Source of the DNA: Variovorax sp. J22G73
Lineage (GTDB): Bacteria; Pseudomonadota; Gammaproteobacteria; Burkholderiales; Burkholderiaceae_C
Length of the DNA: 64,000 nt
NCBI RefSeq assembly: GCF_030317035.1
Contig: NZ_JASZYK010000003.1
Location: 620,001-684,000, forward strand
Reading direction: 5' to 3'
Positions 17,636 through 26,493 of this stretch are shown piece after piece. Position 1 is the first letter of the stretch. Each line of letters begins with the position of its first letter. The translations under genes were made by a program, and so were the position numbers. Under the pieces are notes generated by a model, which worked only from the letters and a program-made list of their open reading frames with translations, did no database searches and had not been told where the DNA came from.

Positions 17636-19681
17636 ATGAATTCCAGCGCGCCCCCCCCTTCGCTTACCGCTTCCGTCGATGGCGAGGTGCTGTCCCGCAT
17701 GGTGCGCACCGACCAGCTTGTCGCCATACGCCGCAGCGTGCTGGCGGCCATTCCGATCAACGTGGTGCTGAGCTTTACCGCGACGCTGGTGGCGCTGAAC
17801 TCGGGCCGCGCGTTCGAGGGCCTGAGCTGGCTGCTGCTGTCTCTGGTGGTGAACGGGCTGCGCAGCTACGTGAGCCGCTGGGCCTTCGCTCCGTCACCCG
17901 GCACGACGCCCGAGGCCGGCGTGGCGGTCTCGCCCACGGCCCGCCCGGTGGCGTCGCACCTGCGGCTGGCGTCGGCAATGGCCGCGCTGTCGGGCTGCGT
18001 ATGGGCGCTGATTCCGCTGCTGTGCCACGGCTACTCGTCGCCGCAGGCCGTGTTCTACCTCACGGTGGTGTGCGGCATCTGCGCGGGCTCGGTCACCTAC
18101 GGCATCGCCTACGCGCCGGTGCCCATCAATTTCATCACCCCCGCGCTGCTCTCGGTGGTCGGCTGCCTGGTGTATGCCGGCGGCTTCGACAACCTGGCCC
18201 TGGCGGCCATGGTGCTGCTGTACCTCGCGGCGCTGGCGCGCGGCGCCCTGCAGAGCGACAAGGCCTTTCGCGACGGCAGCCGCCTGAAGAACGAGGCCAC
18301 CGCGCTGGCCGGGCAGCTCAGGCAAGTGCACGCCCTGTCGCTCGACGCCACGCAGCAGCTGGCGTTTCGCGCCTCGCACGACTCGCTCACCGGCTTGCTC
18401 AACCGCGAAGGCTTCACCGAGGCCGCCACGCTGCACATCGCCGCGCCCGACGGCCGCCAGCACGGGCTGCTGCTGCTCGATCTGGACGGCTTCAAGGCGG
18501 TGAACGACGCCTTCGGCCACAAGGTCGGCGACCGGGTGCTGCAGGACGTGGCCGGCTGGCTGCGCCGGGAAATCGTCGACATGCAGGCCATCCTCGGGCG
18601 CTGGGGCGGCGACGAATTCGCCGTGCTCTACACGCTCAAGCCCGAGCGCCAGACGCCCACGGCCATTGCGCAGGCGCTGATCCGCTCCATCTCCTTCGCC
18701 ACGGCACACTACGGCGGCCACCTGGGCGTGAGCATCGGCATCGTCGTGACGGACGACGCGGACATCGCCGACATGATCAGCTTTGCCGACGAGGCGCTGT
18801 ACGAGGCCAAGCGCACCGGGCGCAACCGGTTCCAAGTGTTCGACAGCGCGCTCAACCAGCGCTTGGCCACGCGCCGTGACGTGGAGCGCGACCTGCTGCA
18901 TGCCATCGAGGCGCGCGCCATCGGCGTGTGGTACCAGCCGATCATGGCCAGCGACGCCCGCGAGGTGCACAGCCTGGAAGCGCTGATGCGCTGGAACCAC
19001 CCGCGCCACGGCCACATCTCGCCCGAGGAAGTGATCTTCGCGGCCGCCAACACCGGCCTGGCCGAACCGCTGCTGCGCCACCTGGTGGACGAGGTGTGCC
19101 GCGGCATGCGCCAGCTGGAAGCCGCGGGCTCCAGCCTGGCGGGCGTGCCCATTGCCATCAACGTGTCGCCGCGCGAAATGGCGCAGCTGGCGGTCGACGA
19201 CATCGTGCTGGGGCTGCTGAAGTCGCGCGGCATCGCGCCGCGCCGGCTGCAGATCGAGATCACCGAAGAGGTGGCGCTGGACACCCACGCCACGCGCAGC
19301 CGGCTGAGCGCGCTGTCGGCCGCGGGCGTGGCCATCGTGGTGGACGACTTCGGCGTGGGCTATTCGTCGCTGGCGTCGCTGCGCAGCGAGTACGTGCGCC
19401 AGGTCAAGATCGACCGCAGCTTCATCCTGGGGCTGTCGTCGTCGCCGGGCAACGTGGTGCTGGTCGATGCCATCGTGCAGCTCGGCCGGTCGCTGAACAT
19501 CCAGGTCGTGGCCGAGGGCGTGGAAACGCAGGACGAGCTCGACGCGCTGCGTGCGCTGGGCTGCAAGCTGGTGCAGGGCTACCACCTGGCGCGCCCGGCG
19601 CCGCTGCCGGATGTGATCGCATGGGATGCGGCCCGACTGCCGCTGGCGGTGACGGCCGCGGCGCCGGTGAGCGCGGCCTAG
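17636..19681 (+). CDS. Membrane GGDEF-EAL protein (c-di-GMP turnover)
   Basis: The product is 681 residues. Five or six hydrophobic helices span about 30-205. A GGDEF domain follows (about 250-410, RWGGDEFAVL) without a recognisable RxxD inhibitory site. An EAL domain (about 425-670) keeps the catalytic set: EALMRW, INVSPREM, EITEE, DDFGVGYSS, VKIDRSF and AEGVET. Both halves look intact, so it may make or break c-di-GMP, with phosphodiesterase activity the more likely outcome in such hybrids. It sits in the inner membrane. It is convergent with the M20 gene; a small hairpin GGCCCG-CAC-CGGGCC at 19742-19756 lies in the gap. Confidence 0.92.
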   Translation: MNSSAPPPSLTASVDGEVLSRMVRTDQLVAIRRSVLAAIPINVVLSFTATLVALNSGRAFEGLSWLLLSLVVNGLRSYVSRWAFAPSPGTTPEAGVAVSPTARPVASHLRLASAMAALSGCVWALIPLLCHGYSSPQAVFYLTVVCGICAGSVTYGIAYAPVPINFITPALLSVVGCLVYAGGFDNLALAAMVLLYLAALARGALQSDKAFRDGSRLKNEATALAGQLRQVHALSLDATQQLAFRASHDSLTGLLNREGFTEAATLHIAAPDGRQHGLLLLDLDGFKAVNDAFGHKVGDRVLQDVAGWLRREIVDMQAILGRWGGDEFAVLYTLKPERQTPTAIAQALIRSISFATAHYGGHLGVSIGIVVTDDADIADMISFADEALYEAKRTGRNRFQVFDSALNQRLATRRDVERDLLHAIEARAIGVWYQPIMASDAREVHSLEALMRWNHPRHGHISPEEVIFAAANTGLAEPLLRHLVDEVCRGMRQLEAAGSSLAGVPIAINVSPREMAQLAVDDIVLGLLKSRGIAPRRLQIEITEEVALDTHATRSRLSALSAAGVAIVVDDFGVGYSSLASLRSEYVRQVKIDRSFILGLSSSPGNVVLVDAIVQLGRSLNIQVVAEGVETQDELDALRALGCKLVQGYHLARPAPLPDVIAWDAARLPLAVTAAAPVSAA

Positions 19682-19768
19682 GCCTACCAAGCCTAGGCCT
19701 GAGATTTGAGCTTGTCGCGGCGCCTGCCGCGCGGCTTGCCCGGCCCGCACCGGGCCAGGCAGTAAAGA

Positions 19769-20995
19769 TCAGGCCAGCAGGTCGCTCAGCGTGCGCGCAA
19801 TCACCTTGGTGGCGCGGCGCAGGTCTTCCAGCACCACGCGCTCGTCGCTGCGCTTGGCGTGCGACTCGAGCACGGTGCGCGGGCCGGCACCGTAGATCAC
19901 GCCCGGAATGCCCGCTTCGCCGTACAGGCGCACGTCGGTGTACAGCGGCGTGCCCATGGCCTTGATCGGCTCGCCGAACAGCTCGCCGCCATGCTTCTGT
20001 ATGGCATCGACCAGCGGCTTGTTGCCGGGCAGCGGCTTCATCGAGTTGGCCAGCAGCAGGCGCTTGATGTCCACGGTGATGCCCGTGCTCTCGGCGGCGG
20101 CATCGGCGATCACGCGGCGGATGTCGGCCTCGACCTCGACCGGGTTCTCCTCGGGGATCATGCGGCGGTCCAGCTTGAACACCACCTTGCCGGGCACCAC
20201 GTTGGTGTTGGTGCCGCCTTCGATGCGGCCCACGTTCAGGTACGGGTGCGTGATGCCCTCGACCTTGGACGTGACCTGCTGGTAGCGCGTGTTCTGCGCG
20301 TACAGCGCGTTCAGGATCTTCACCGCGCCCTGCAGCGCATCGATGCCCGAGGTCGGGATGGCGGCGTGCGCCATCTTGCCGTGCACCGTCACTTCCATCT
20401 GCAGGCAGCCGTTGTGGGCGGTGACCACCTCGTAGCTGAAGCCGGCCGCGATCATCAGGTCGGGCTTGGTCAGGCCGTTTTTCAGCAGCCAGCCCGGGCC
20501 CAGGATGCCGCCGAACTCCTCGTCGTAGGTGAAGTGCAGTTCCACGCCGCCCTTGGTGGGCTTGGCCACCGCCTCGAGCGCGCGCAGCGCGAAGGTGAAG
20601 CTGGCGAAGTCGCTCTTGCTCACGGCGGCGGCGCGGCCGTAGAGGCTCCCGTCGGCAATCTCGCCGCCGTAGGGGTCGTGCGTCCAGCCTTCGCCGGGGG
20701 GCACCACGTCGCCGTGGGCGTTCAGCGCCACGGTGATGCCGTCGCTCCCGTACTTGCGGCGCACGATCAGGTTGGTGATCGATTCGAGCCCGTAGTCCTT
20801 CACGTCCTGCGCGGGCACGGCGTGCTTCTCGGCGTCGAGGCCGAAATCCTTCAGCAGCTCGGCGGTGCGCTCGGCGTGCGGCGCGTTGTTGCCGGGCGGG
20901 GTGTCGGTGGGCACCTGCACCAGTTGCTGCAGGAACTTCACTTCCTCGTCGAAGTGGGCGTCGATCCAGGCGTCGAGCTTTGCGTAGTCGGTCAT
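19769..20995 (-). CDS. M20-family metallopeptidase (ArgE/DapE type) in purine operon
   Basis: The product is 408 residues. Metal ligands are visible as NAHGDVVPPGEGW (about 92-104), YDEEFGG (about 155) and the late H in ESHAKRSD (about 379). A dimerisation lid lies about 185-295. The motif forms are those of the ArgE/DapE branch that removes acyl groups from amino acids or splits dipeptides. They are not those of the allantoate/carbamoylase branch. It is the last gene of a minus-strand run with uraD-allC and puuE, 17 bases downstream of the fusion gene. It may act on a ureido compound of the pathway, but this is inference. Confidence 0.85.
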   Translation of the reverse strand: MTDYAKLDAWIDAHFDEEVKFLQQLVQVPTDTPPGNNAPHAERTAELLKDFGLDAEKHAVPAQDVKDYGLESITNLIVRRKYGSDGITVALNAHGDVVPPGEGWTHDPYGGEIADGSLYGRAAAVSKSDFASFTFALRALEAVAKPTKGGVELHFTYDEEFGGILGPGWLLKNGLTKPDLMIAAGFSYEVVTAHNGCLQMEVTVHGKMAHAAIPTSGIDALQGAVKILNALYAQNTRYQQVTSKVEGITHPYLNVGRIEGGTNTNVVPGKVVFKLDRRMIPEENPVEVEADIRRVIADAAAESTGITVDIKRLLLANSMKPLPGNKPLVDAIQKHGGELFGEPIKAMGTPLYTDVRLYGEAGIPGVIYGAGPRTVLESHAKRSDERVVLEDLRRATKVIARTLSDLLA

Positions 20996-21012
20996 GGTTG
21001 TTCTTCTGTGAA

Positions 21013-22791
21013 TCAGTGGGCTTGGTCGGCCGCGAGGTGGTCGAGCAGCAGCTGGAAGGCTTGCACCGCCAGCTGGATGTCGTCGTTGGTGCTCGATTCG
21101 AGCGGGTTGTGGCTGATGCCCGAGTTGATGCCGCGCACGAACAGCATGGCCTGCGGCATCACCTCGTGCAGTTTCATGGCGTCGTGGCCGGCGCCGCTGG
21201 GCATGCGGAAGAGGGGAATGCCCAGCGCGTCGACGGCCTTCTCCCAGCGCTGTTGCCACGCGGGCGCGCTGGGCGCGGCGGCGGCGCGCATGGTTTCCTC
21301 GAGCTCGTAGCGCACGCCGCGGCGCTCGCAGATGTCTTTCAGCGCATTGACAACGTCGATGGCCAGCGCGTCGCGCTGCGCGTTGTTCGGCGCGCGCAGG
21401 TCGAGGCTGAACTTGCAGCGCCCGGGCACCACGTTGATGGAGCCGCTGGGCACTTCGAGCATGCCCACGGTGCCCACCGAGTCGCCGTCTTTCGCGGCGC
21501 GCTGCTCGGTGTACAGGATGAGCTCGGCCACCGCGGCGGCGGCGTCGCGGCGGCGGTCCATGGGCGTGGTGCCGGCGTGGCTGGCCATGCCGATGACCTC
21601 GCCCACGTAGCGCACGCTGCCGTTGATGGAGGTGACGATGCCCAGCGGCAGGTCGAGCTCGGTGAGCACCGGTCCCTGCTCGATGTGCACCTCGACAAAG
21701 CCGAGGTAGCGCGACGGGTCGCGCTGGATCTTCGGGATCTCGGCCTCGTCCAGGCCGGCATGGCGCATGGCCTCGCGCATGGTGACGCCGTCGGCGTCCT
21801 TCTGGTCGAGCCAGCGCGTGTCGAAGTGGCCGATGAGCGCGCCCGAGCCCAGGAAGGTGGCCTTGTAGCGCTGGCCTTCTTCTTCGGCGAAGCCCACCAC
21901 CTCGAAGGCGAAGGGCAGCCGCCGGCCCTGGCGCGCGAGCTCGCGCACGCAGGCCATCGGCACGAAGATGCCCAGCCGGCCGTCGTACTTGCCGCCGTTG
22001 CGCACGGTGTCGTAGTGCGAGCCGGTGAGCAGCGTGCGGGCGCCGGGCTGCGTGGCCTCGTAGCGGCCGACCACGTTGCCCACGGCGTCGATGTGCACCG
22101 AGTCGAAGCCCACGTCGCGCATCAGCGCGCTGATCTGCGCGGCGCAGGCGCGGTGCGCGTCGGTCAGGTAGGTGACGGTGAGCTGGCCTTTCTCGGCGTA
22201 GCCCGGGTCGGTGTGCGCGGAGAGCTGTTCCTGCCAGTCCCACACGTCGTTGCCCAGCGTGAGGTCGGCGCCGAACTTGTCGTCCAGCCGGATCTCCGCG
22301 ATGCGGTGGATGTTGCGCAGCGCCTCGCCCAGCTCGAAGGCCGGATGGTGGTGCAGCCGGCGCGCGAAGGTGTCGATGATCTCGCGCTTGGCCAGGCCGG
22401 TGCCGCGCGGGCCGCGCACCGCCAGGATGAACGGAAAGCCGAACTTGGCGTTGTAGTCGGCGTTGAGCTGCTGGATGCGCGCGAACTCCTCGGGCGTGCA
22501 GTCGGTCAGGCCGGCCTTGCTCTGCTCGTTGGTCGACTCGGCCGTGAGCGTCTTGCTGACCATGGCCTTGCCGGCGAGCTCGGGGTGGGCGCGGATGAGG
22601 CCGATCTGCTCGTCGGTGGACGATGCCGCCAGCGCCTGCACCATGGCGTGCTTCAGGTGCACGAGCGAGCGGAAGGGCCGCGCGGCCAGCGCGCGCTGGG
22701 CGATCCACGGCGAATGCTCGTAGATGCCGTCGAGCAGCGCGACCGCGGCGGCGGGCACTGCGGCGTTGAGTTGGGCGATGGTGAGTGTCAT
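21013..22791 (-). CDS. Bifunctional OHCU decarboxylase / allantoate amidohydrolase
   Basis: The product is 592 residues. Residues about 1-170 are UraD: RAHPELAGK and TNEQSKAGL near 68-95 and FGFPFILAVRG near 115, with the catalytic His in the first motif. Residues about 175-592 are AllC: GSHYDTVRNGGKYDG, GFAEEEGQRY, VEVHIEQGPVL, ASHAGTTPMDRRRDA and PSGAGHDAM, a full dinuclear-metal M20 site. The first half makes S-allantoin from OHCU. The second removes ammonia and CO2 from allantoate. No stop or frameshift separates the halves. ATGA overlap with puuE upstream indicates one operon. Confidence 0.93.
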   Translation of the reverse strand: MTLTIAQLNAAVPAAAVALLDGIYEHSPWIAQRALAARPFRSLVHLKHAMVQALAASSTDEQIGLIRAHPELAGKAMVSKTLTAESTNEQSKAGLTDCTPEEFARIQQLNADYNAKFGFPFILAVRGPRGTGLAKREIIDTFARRLHHHPAFELGEALRNIHRIAEIRLDDKFGADLTLGNDVWDWQEQLSAHTDPGYAEKGQLTVTYLTDAHRACAAQISALMRDVGFDSVHIDAVGNVVGRYEATQPGARTLLTGSHYDTVRNGGKYDGRLGIFVPMACVRELARQGRRLPFAFEVVGFAEEEGQRYKATFLGSGALIGHFDTRWLDQKDADGVTMREAMRHAGLDEAEIPKIQRDPSRYLGFVEVHIEQGPVLTELDLPLGIVTSINGSVRYVGEVIGMASHAGTTPMDRRRDAAAAVAELILYTEQRAAKDGDSVGTVGMLEVPSGSINVVPGRCKFSLDLRAPNNAQRDALAIDVVNALKDICERRGVRYELEETMRAAAAPSAPAWQQRWEKAVDALGIPLFRMPSGAGHDAMKLHEVMPQAMLFVRGINSGISHNPLESSTNDDIQLAVQAFQLLLDHLAADQAH

Positions 22792-23750
22792 GCGGCGGCT
22801 CCAGCTTCGAAGGGATGCGCCTGCTTCCAGTGGCGCGCGATGTCGACGCGGCGGCAGACCCACACGCGGTCGTGCTGCGCGATGTGATCGAGAAAACGCT
22901 GCAACGCCGTGATGCGCCCGGGCCGCCCGAGCAGGCGGCAGTGCATGCCGATGCTCATCATCTTGGGGCTGTTGTCGCCATTGGCGTCGCCTTCGGCGTA
23001 CAGCGCGTCGAAGGTGTCCTTCATGTACTGGAAGAATGGATCGGCGTGCGAGTAGCCCTGCGGCAGCGCGAAGCGCATGTCGTTGACGTCGAGCGTGTAG
23101 GGCACGATGAGCTGCGGCGCCACCGTGCCGTCGGTCTTCTGCACCTTCATCCAGAAGGGGAGGTCGTCGCCGTAGTAGTCGCTGTCGTACTCGAAGCCGC
23201 CGTAGTCGGCCACCAGGCGGCGCGTGCGCGGGCTGTCGCGCCCGGTGTACCAGCCGAGCGCGCGCTCGCCGGTGAGCTTCTCGATGGCTTCCATGCCCAG
23301 GCGCATGTGCTCGCGCTCGGTGGCTTCGTCGATGTTCTGGTAGTGAATCCAGCGCCAGCCGTGGCAGGCGATTTCGTGGCCCAGTTCCTTGAAGGCGGCG
23401 GTGAGCTCGGGGTAGCGCTGCAGCGCCATGCCCACGCCGAACACGGTGAGCGGCAGGCCGCGCTTTTCGAACTCGCGCAGGATGCGCCACACGCCGGCAC
23501 GCGAGCCGTACTCGTAGATGCCTTCCATGCTGATGTGCCGGTCGGGAAAGCTCGCCGGGTTGAACATCTCGGAGAGAAACTGCTCGGAGCCCGCGTCGCC
23601 GTGCAGCGTGGCGTTCTCGCCGCCCTCCTCGTAGTTCAGCACGAACTGCACCGCGATGCGCGCGCCGCCGGGCCATTGCGCGTGGGGCGGGTTGCGGCCG
23701 TAGCCGACGAGGTCGCGGGGGTAGGGCAGGGTGGTGTCGTAGACGGTCAT
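22788..23750 (-). CDS. puuE: Allantoinase PuuE (polysaccharide-deacetylase fold)
   Basis: The product is 320 residues. The start MTVYDTTLPYPRDLVGYGRNPP and the segments QFVLNYEEGGE, EIACHGWRWIHYQ and NMHCR-like IGMHCRLLGRPGR are those of the cofactor-independent allantoinase of the NodB-like fold. This is unrelated to the amidohydrolase AllB. It opens the ring of S-allantoin to allantoate in the cytoplasm. The last four bases overlap the fusion gene that supplies the steps before and after. It is the first of three co-directional catabolic genes and lies next to the GntR regulator. Confidence 0.95.
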   Translation of the reverse strand: MTVYDTTLPYPRDLVGYGRNPPHAQWPGGARIAVQFVLNYEEGGENATLHGDAGSEQFLSEMFNPASFPDRHISMEGIYEYGSRAGVWRILREFEKRGLPLTVFGVGMALQRYPELTAAFKELGHEIACHGWRWIHYQNIDEATEREHMRLGMEAIEKLTGERALGWYTGRDSPRTRRLVADYGGFEYDSDYYGDDLPFWMKVQKTDGTVAPQLIVPYTLDVNDMRFALPQGYSHADPFFQYMKDTFDALYAEGDANGDNSPKMMSIGMHCRLLGRPGRITALQRFLDHIAQHDRVWVCRRVDIARHWKQAHPFEAGAAA

Positions 23751-23776
23751 TGCGGTCGGTGCATTGAGGGGGCCGT

Positions 23777-24451
23777 TCAGGCCAGTGCGAGCGAGATGTC
23801 GTTGGTGGGAACCTTGCGGTCGAAGGTGAGGTTGGCCTCGACGTGTTCCAGGTGTTCGGTCATGAGGCGCACCGCGCGCTCTTCGTCGCGGGCGGCCAGC
23901 GCCTTCACGATGTCGGCGTGCTCGTCGTTGGAGTGCTCGGCCGCGCTGGTGCTCTGGTACATGAGCGTGATGAGGGCGCAGCGCGAAATGAGCTCGCCCA
24001 ATATTTGCGCCAGCACCGTGTTGCCCATGAGCTCGGCCATGCGCACGTGGAAGTCGCCCAGCAGCTCGGTGCGCCCCGAGACATCTTCGCCCGACACCGC
24101 GGATTTCTCGAGCGCCACGTGCTCCTTCAGCGCCTTGATCTTGGCCGGGGTGACGGTGCGCACGAACTCGCGCGTCATCTCGGCCTCGAGCATGCGGCGC
24201 ACCTTGAATACCTGCTTGGCCTCGTCGACCGCGGGCGCGGCCACGAAGGCGCCGCGCGCGGGCTCCAGGCGAATGAGCTTGTTCTGCGAGAGCTGGAACA
24301 GGGCCTGCCGCACCAGCGTGCGCGACACGCCGAAGTGGTCGGCCAGCTTCTGCTCGGCCAGCTTGGTGCCGGGCTGAAGCCGGTGCTCGACGATGGCCTT
24401 GGTCAGCGCGTCGACGATCGAACGGGTGGTGGAGGACTCCATGTTTTTCAT
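23777..24451 (-). CDS. GntR/FCD-family transcriptional regulator of purine degradation
   Basis: The product is 224 residues from ATG 24451 (ATG 24442 is an alternative; an earlier ATG at 24481 would lie inside the operator). The winged helix-turn-helix (about 10-75) contains LADHFGVSRTLVRQALFQL. The FCD ligand domain (about 85-215) has the LLGDFHVRMAEL and EHADIVKALAARD helices with metal-binding D/H residues. It is transcribed toward puuE and divergently from uraH. A TGTATACA palindrome lies 20 bases upstream of its start and is repeated before puuD. The ligand is likely a purine-pathway intermediate. Confidence 0.88.
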   Translation of the reverse strand: MKNMESSTTRSIVDALTKAIVEHRLQPGTKLAEQKLADHFGVSRTLVRQALFQLSQNKLIRLEPARGAFVAAPAVDEAKQVFKVRRMLEAEMTREFVRTVTPAKIKALKEHVALEKSAVSGEDVSGRTELLGDFHVRMAELMGNTVLAQILGELISRCALITLMYQSTSAAEHSNDEHADIVKALAARDEERAVRLMTEHLEHVEANLTFDRKVPTNDISLALA

Positions 24452-24469
24452 GATAGACCCAAAGGCGTG

Positions 24470-24490
24470 AACTGTATACACTTTTGTCCA
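24470..24490. promoter_or_regulatory. GntR operator candidate, copy 1 (gntR/uraH)
   Basis: AACTGTATACACTTT followed by a TGTCCAC stretch. The core TGTATACA is a perfect palindrome of the form seen for FCD-type GntR repressors. An almost identical block, including the flanking CTTT and GTCCAC, lies upstream of puuD. TATACA could also serve as the -10 of a rightward promoter. Confidence 0.7.
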
Positions 24491-24564
24491 CCGGAATATC
24501 CCGTGATTTTCCGACCCCTTCGACCACCCACCGATCCGGCTTCCGGACTTTCAAGGAGCGCCCC

Positions 24565-24915
24565 ATGGGCCTGAGCACCCACGTACTGGACACGATGCAC
24601 GGCGGCCCCGCCGCGGGCATGGAGGTGGCGCTGTACACCACCGACGGCGACGCCGCCACGCTGGTGAAGCGCTTCACGCTGAATGCGGACGGCCGCAGCG
24701 ACGGCCCGCTGTACGACAACAATTCACTGAAGGCCGGCACCTACCGGCTGGTGTTCGACGTGGCGGGCTACTTCAAGGCGCGCAACGTGACGCTGCCGCA
24801 GCCCAACTTCCTGAACAAGGTGTCGCTGGACTTCGGCGTGGCGCACACCGACCAGCACTACCACGTGCCCCTGCTCGTGAGCCCGTGGAGCTACTCCACC
24901 TACCGCGGCTCCTGA
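24565..24915 (+). CDS. uraH: 5-hydroxyisourate hydrolase
   Basis: The product is 116 residues, full length for the transthyretin-related family. MGLSTHVLDTMHGGPAAGM holds the first active-site His. The chain ends in YRGS, the diagnostic C-terminal tetrapeptide. It hydrolyses 5-hydroxyisourate to OHCU as a homotetramer in the cytoplasm. The ATG at 24565 follows AAGGAG. It lies divergent from gntR behind the shared palindrome, and converges with a lipoprotein gene three bases past its stop. Confidence 0.95.
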   Translation: MGLSTHVLDTMHGGPAAGMEVALYTTDGDAATLVKRFTLNADGRSDGPLYDNNSLKAGTYRLVFDVAGYFKARNVTLPQPNFLNKVSLDFGVAHTDQHYHVPLLVSPWSYSTYRGS

Positions 24916-24917
24916 GG

Positions 24918-25415
24918 TCAGTCGCCTTGCTGCTGCCCTTCGGTCAGGGTGTCGAGCTGGAAGCGCCCGCTCTCGTCCCACAGCCAGGTGTCGGTCCACG
25001 TCACCGCGCCGAGCCGCGTGGCCGGCGGAAAGGGCGAGGCCTGCAGCACCGCGCGCTCGATCTCGGCGATGACTTCGGGCGCATGCTGCGGCGCGCGCAG
25101 CCAGCGCATGCCGCGCACCTTGCCGCCCGCGTCGAGGTTCACCTCGAGCGTGCCCACGGCGTACAGCACCGGCGGCAGCTGGCCCTTGTAGATGCGCGAG
25201 CGGTTGGTGTCGTAGATGTGGCGCGCCGCGTCGCGGCGGTATTCGCGCGCGGTGGATGCACTCGATGCGCGTGGCGCCGGGCCGCTGCCCACGGCCACAT
25301 TGGTGCCGCTCAGCTGGCCCGGCACGGAGCCGGTGGAGCCGCAGCCGGCGAGCCACACGGCGGAAAGAACGGAGGCGGCGAGTGCAAGGCGGCGGAGCGT
25401 AAGCTGGCGATTCAT
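24918..25415 (-). CDS. Lipoprotein with TonB-like C-terminal region, function unknown
   Basis: The product is 165 residues from ATG 25415. The lipoprotein signal is MNRQLTLRRLALAASVLSAV followed by WLAGC, with the acylated Cys near residue 25. The mature part contains a TonB-C-like stretch (GTLEVNLDAGGKVRGMRWLR, then ERAVLQASPFPPAT), a beta-alpha-beta pattern found in energy transducers and in stand-alone periplasmic proteins. No membrane anchor or Pro-rich TonB linker is present. It is inserted between uraH and xdhC on the opposite strand, so it is probably unrelated to purine use. Confidence 0.7.
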   Translation of the reverse strand: MNRQLTLRRLALAASVLSAVWLAGCGSTGSVPGQLSGTNVAVGSGPAPRASSASTAREYRRDAARHIYDTNRSRIYKGQLPPVLYAVGTLEVNLDAGGKVRGMRWLRAPQHAPEVIAEIERAVLQASPFPPATRLGAVTWTDTWLWDESGRFQLDTLTEGQQQGD

Positions 25416-25468
25416 CGCCGGGTTTATACCGTGAGTCTTCATGGCCCGGGCAACCGAAGGTATCGCTC

Positions 25469-26278
25469 ATGAGTGGCGCAGTCGACCAGTTGCTCGCGCG
25501 TCTTCGCCATGAAGACGGGGTGCTGGTGCGCGTCGAATCAACGCAGGGCTCCGCGCCGCGCGAGGCCGGCACCTGGATGGCGGTGTGGGCCGACGGCCTC
25601 ACGGCCACCATCGGCGGCGGGCAGCTCGAGTTCCAGGCCACCCGGGAAGCGCGCGAGCTGCTGGCCGGCACCCGCGCGCCGTTCGACGGCATCCAGCGCT
25701 ACCCGCTGGGCCCGAGCCTGGGGCAGTGCTGCGGCGGCGTGATGTTCCTGTCTTACCAGCGCATCGGGGCGGCCGATGCGCCGGCGCTGCAGCGCGAACT
25801 GGTCGCGCGGCTCGAGCCCGTGGCGCTGTTCGGTGGCGGCCATGTGGGGGCGGCGCTGGCGCGCCTGCTGGGCGCGCTGCCGTTTTCGGTGCGCTGGATC
25901 GACAGCCGCGACGGCGTGTTCCCCGAGCAGTTGCCCGCGCAGATCGACACCGAGCATTCCGAGCCCGTGCAGGACGCCGTGGCCGCGCTGGCGCCGGGCA
26001 GCCGCGTGCTCATCATGAGCTTCAGCCACGCCGAAGACCTCGACATCGTCATTGCGTGCCTGAAGCGCCTGCGCGAACGCGACGACCTGCCGTACATCGG
26101 CCTGATCGGCAGCAAGACCAAGTGGGCCACCTTCAGCCACCGGCTGGAGGCACGCGGATTCACGGCCGCCGAGCTGGCCCGCATCACCTGCCCGATCGGC
26201 GTGCCCGGCATCACCGGCAAGGAGCCCGAGGTGATCGCCGTGGCGGTGGCGGCACAGTTGTTGCAATCGCTGGGTTGA
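25469..26278 (+). CDS. xdhC: Xanthine dehydrogenase accessory protein XdhC
   Basis: The product is 269 residues. The N-terminal part has VRVESTQGSAPREAGTWM and TIGGGQLEF. Both are XdhC motifs around a region that binds the molybdenum cofactor. A Cys pair, GQCCGG, lies near residue 90. A Rossmann segment FGGGHVGAALARLLG follows near 118. XdhC inserts the sulfurated cofactor into XdhB. It is more than 20 kb from xdhAB, but lies directly before puuD within the purine cluster. Confidence 0.94.
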   Translation: MSGAVDQLLARLRHEDGVLVRVESTQGSAPREAGTWMAVWADGLTATIGGGQLEFQATREARELLAGTRAPFDGIQRYPLGPSLGQCCGGVMFLSYQRIGAADAPALQRELVARLEPVALFGGGHVGAALARLLGALPFSVRWIDSRDGVFPEQLPAQIDTEHSEPVQDAVAALAPGSRVLIMSFSHAEDLDIVIACLKRLRERDDLPYIGLIGSKTKWATFSHRLEARGFTAAELARITCPIGVPGITGKEPEVIAVAVAAQLLQSLG

Positions 26279-26331
26279 ACAGGGTTTTCCCGGCGAAGCC
26301 GCCCCTAAAAAATCACGCCGATTCGTGCCAA

Positions 26332-26353
26332 AACTGTATACACTTTCGGTCCA
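26332..26353. promoter_or_regulatory. GntR operator candidate, copy 2 (puuD)
   Basis: AACTGTATACACTTT followed by CGGTCCAC matches copy 1 at 24470 over nearly its whole length, with one extra base. It lies about 140 bases before the puuD start. This suggests that the same regulator controls puuD. Confidence 0.68.
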
Positions 26354-26493
26354 CAACAAGCCGCAGCGGAGCGAGGCCCATTTCATGGAGCCTGCGTTCG
26401 CGGCACTTTCTCTGCTTACAGTGCCCGCGGTGGTGAGCAGGCTGAAACCCCTTCCCGGCGCCCCCACGCGCCGGCTGGGTTGAGAGAGAGCAC

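Noticed and set aside
24442..24481. The earliest GntR start at 24481
   Set aside because: It would put the operator inside the coding sequence and add ten non-conserved residues; 24451 or 24442 fits better.
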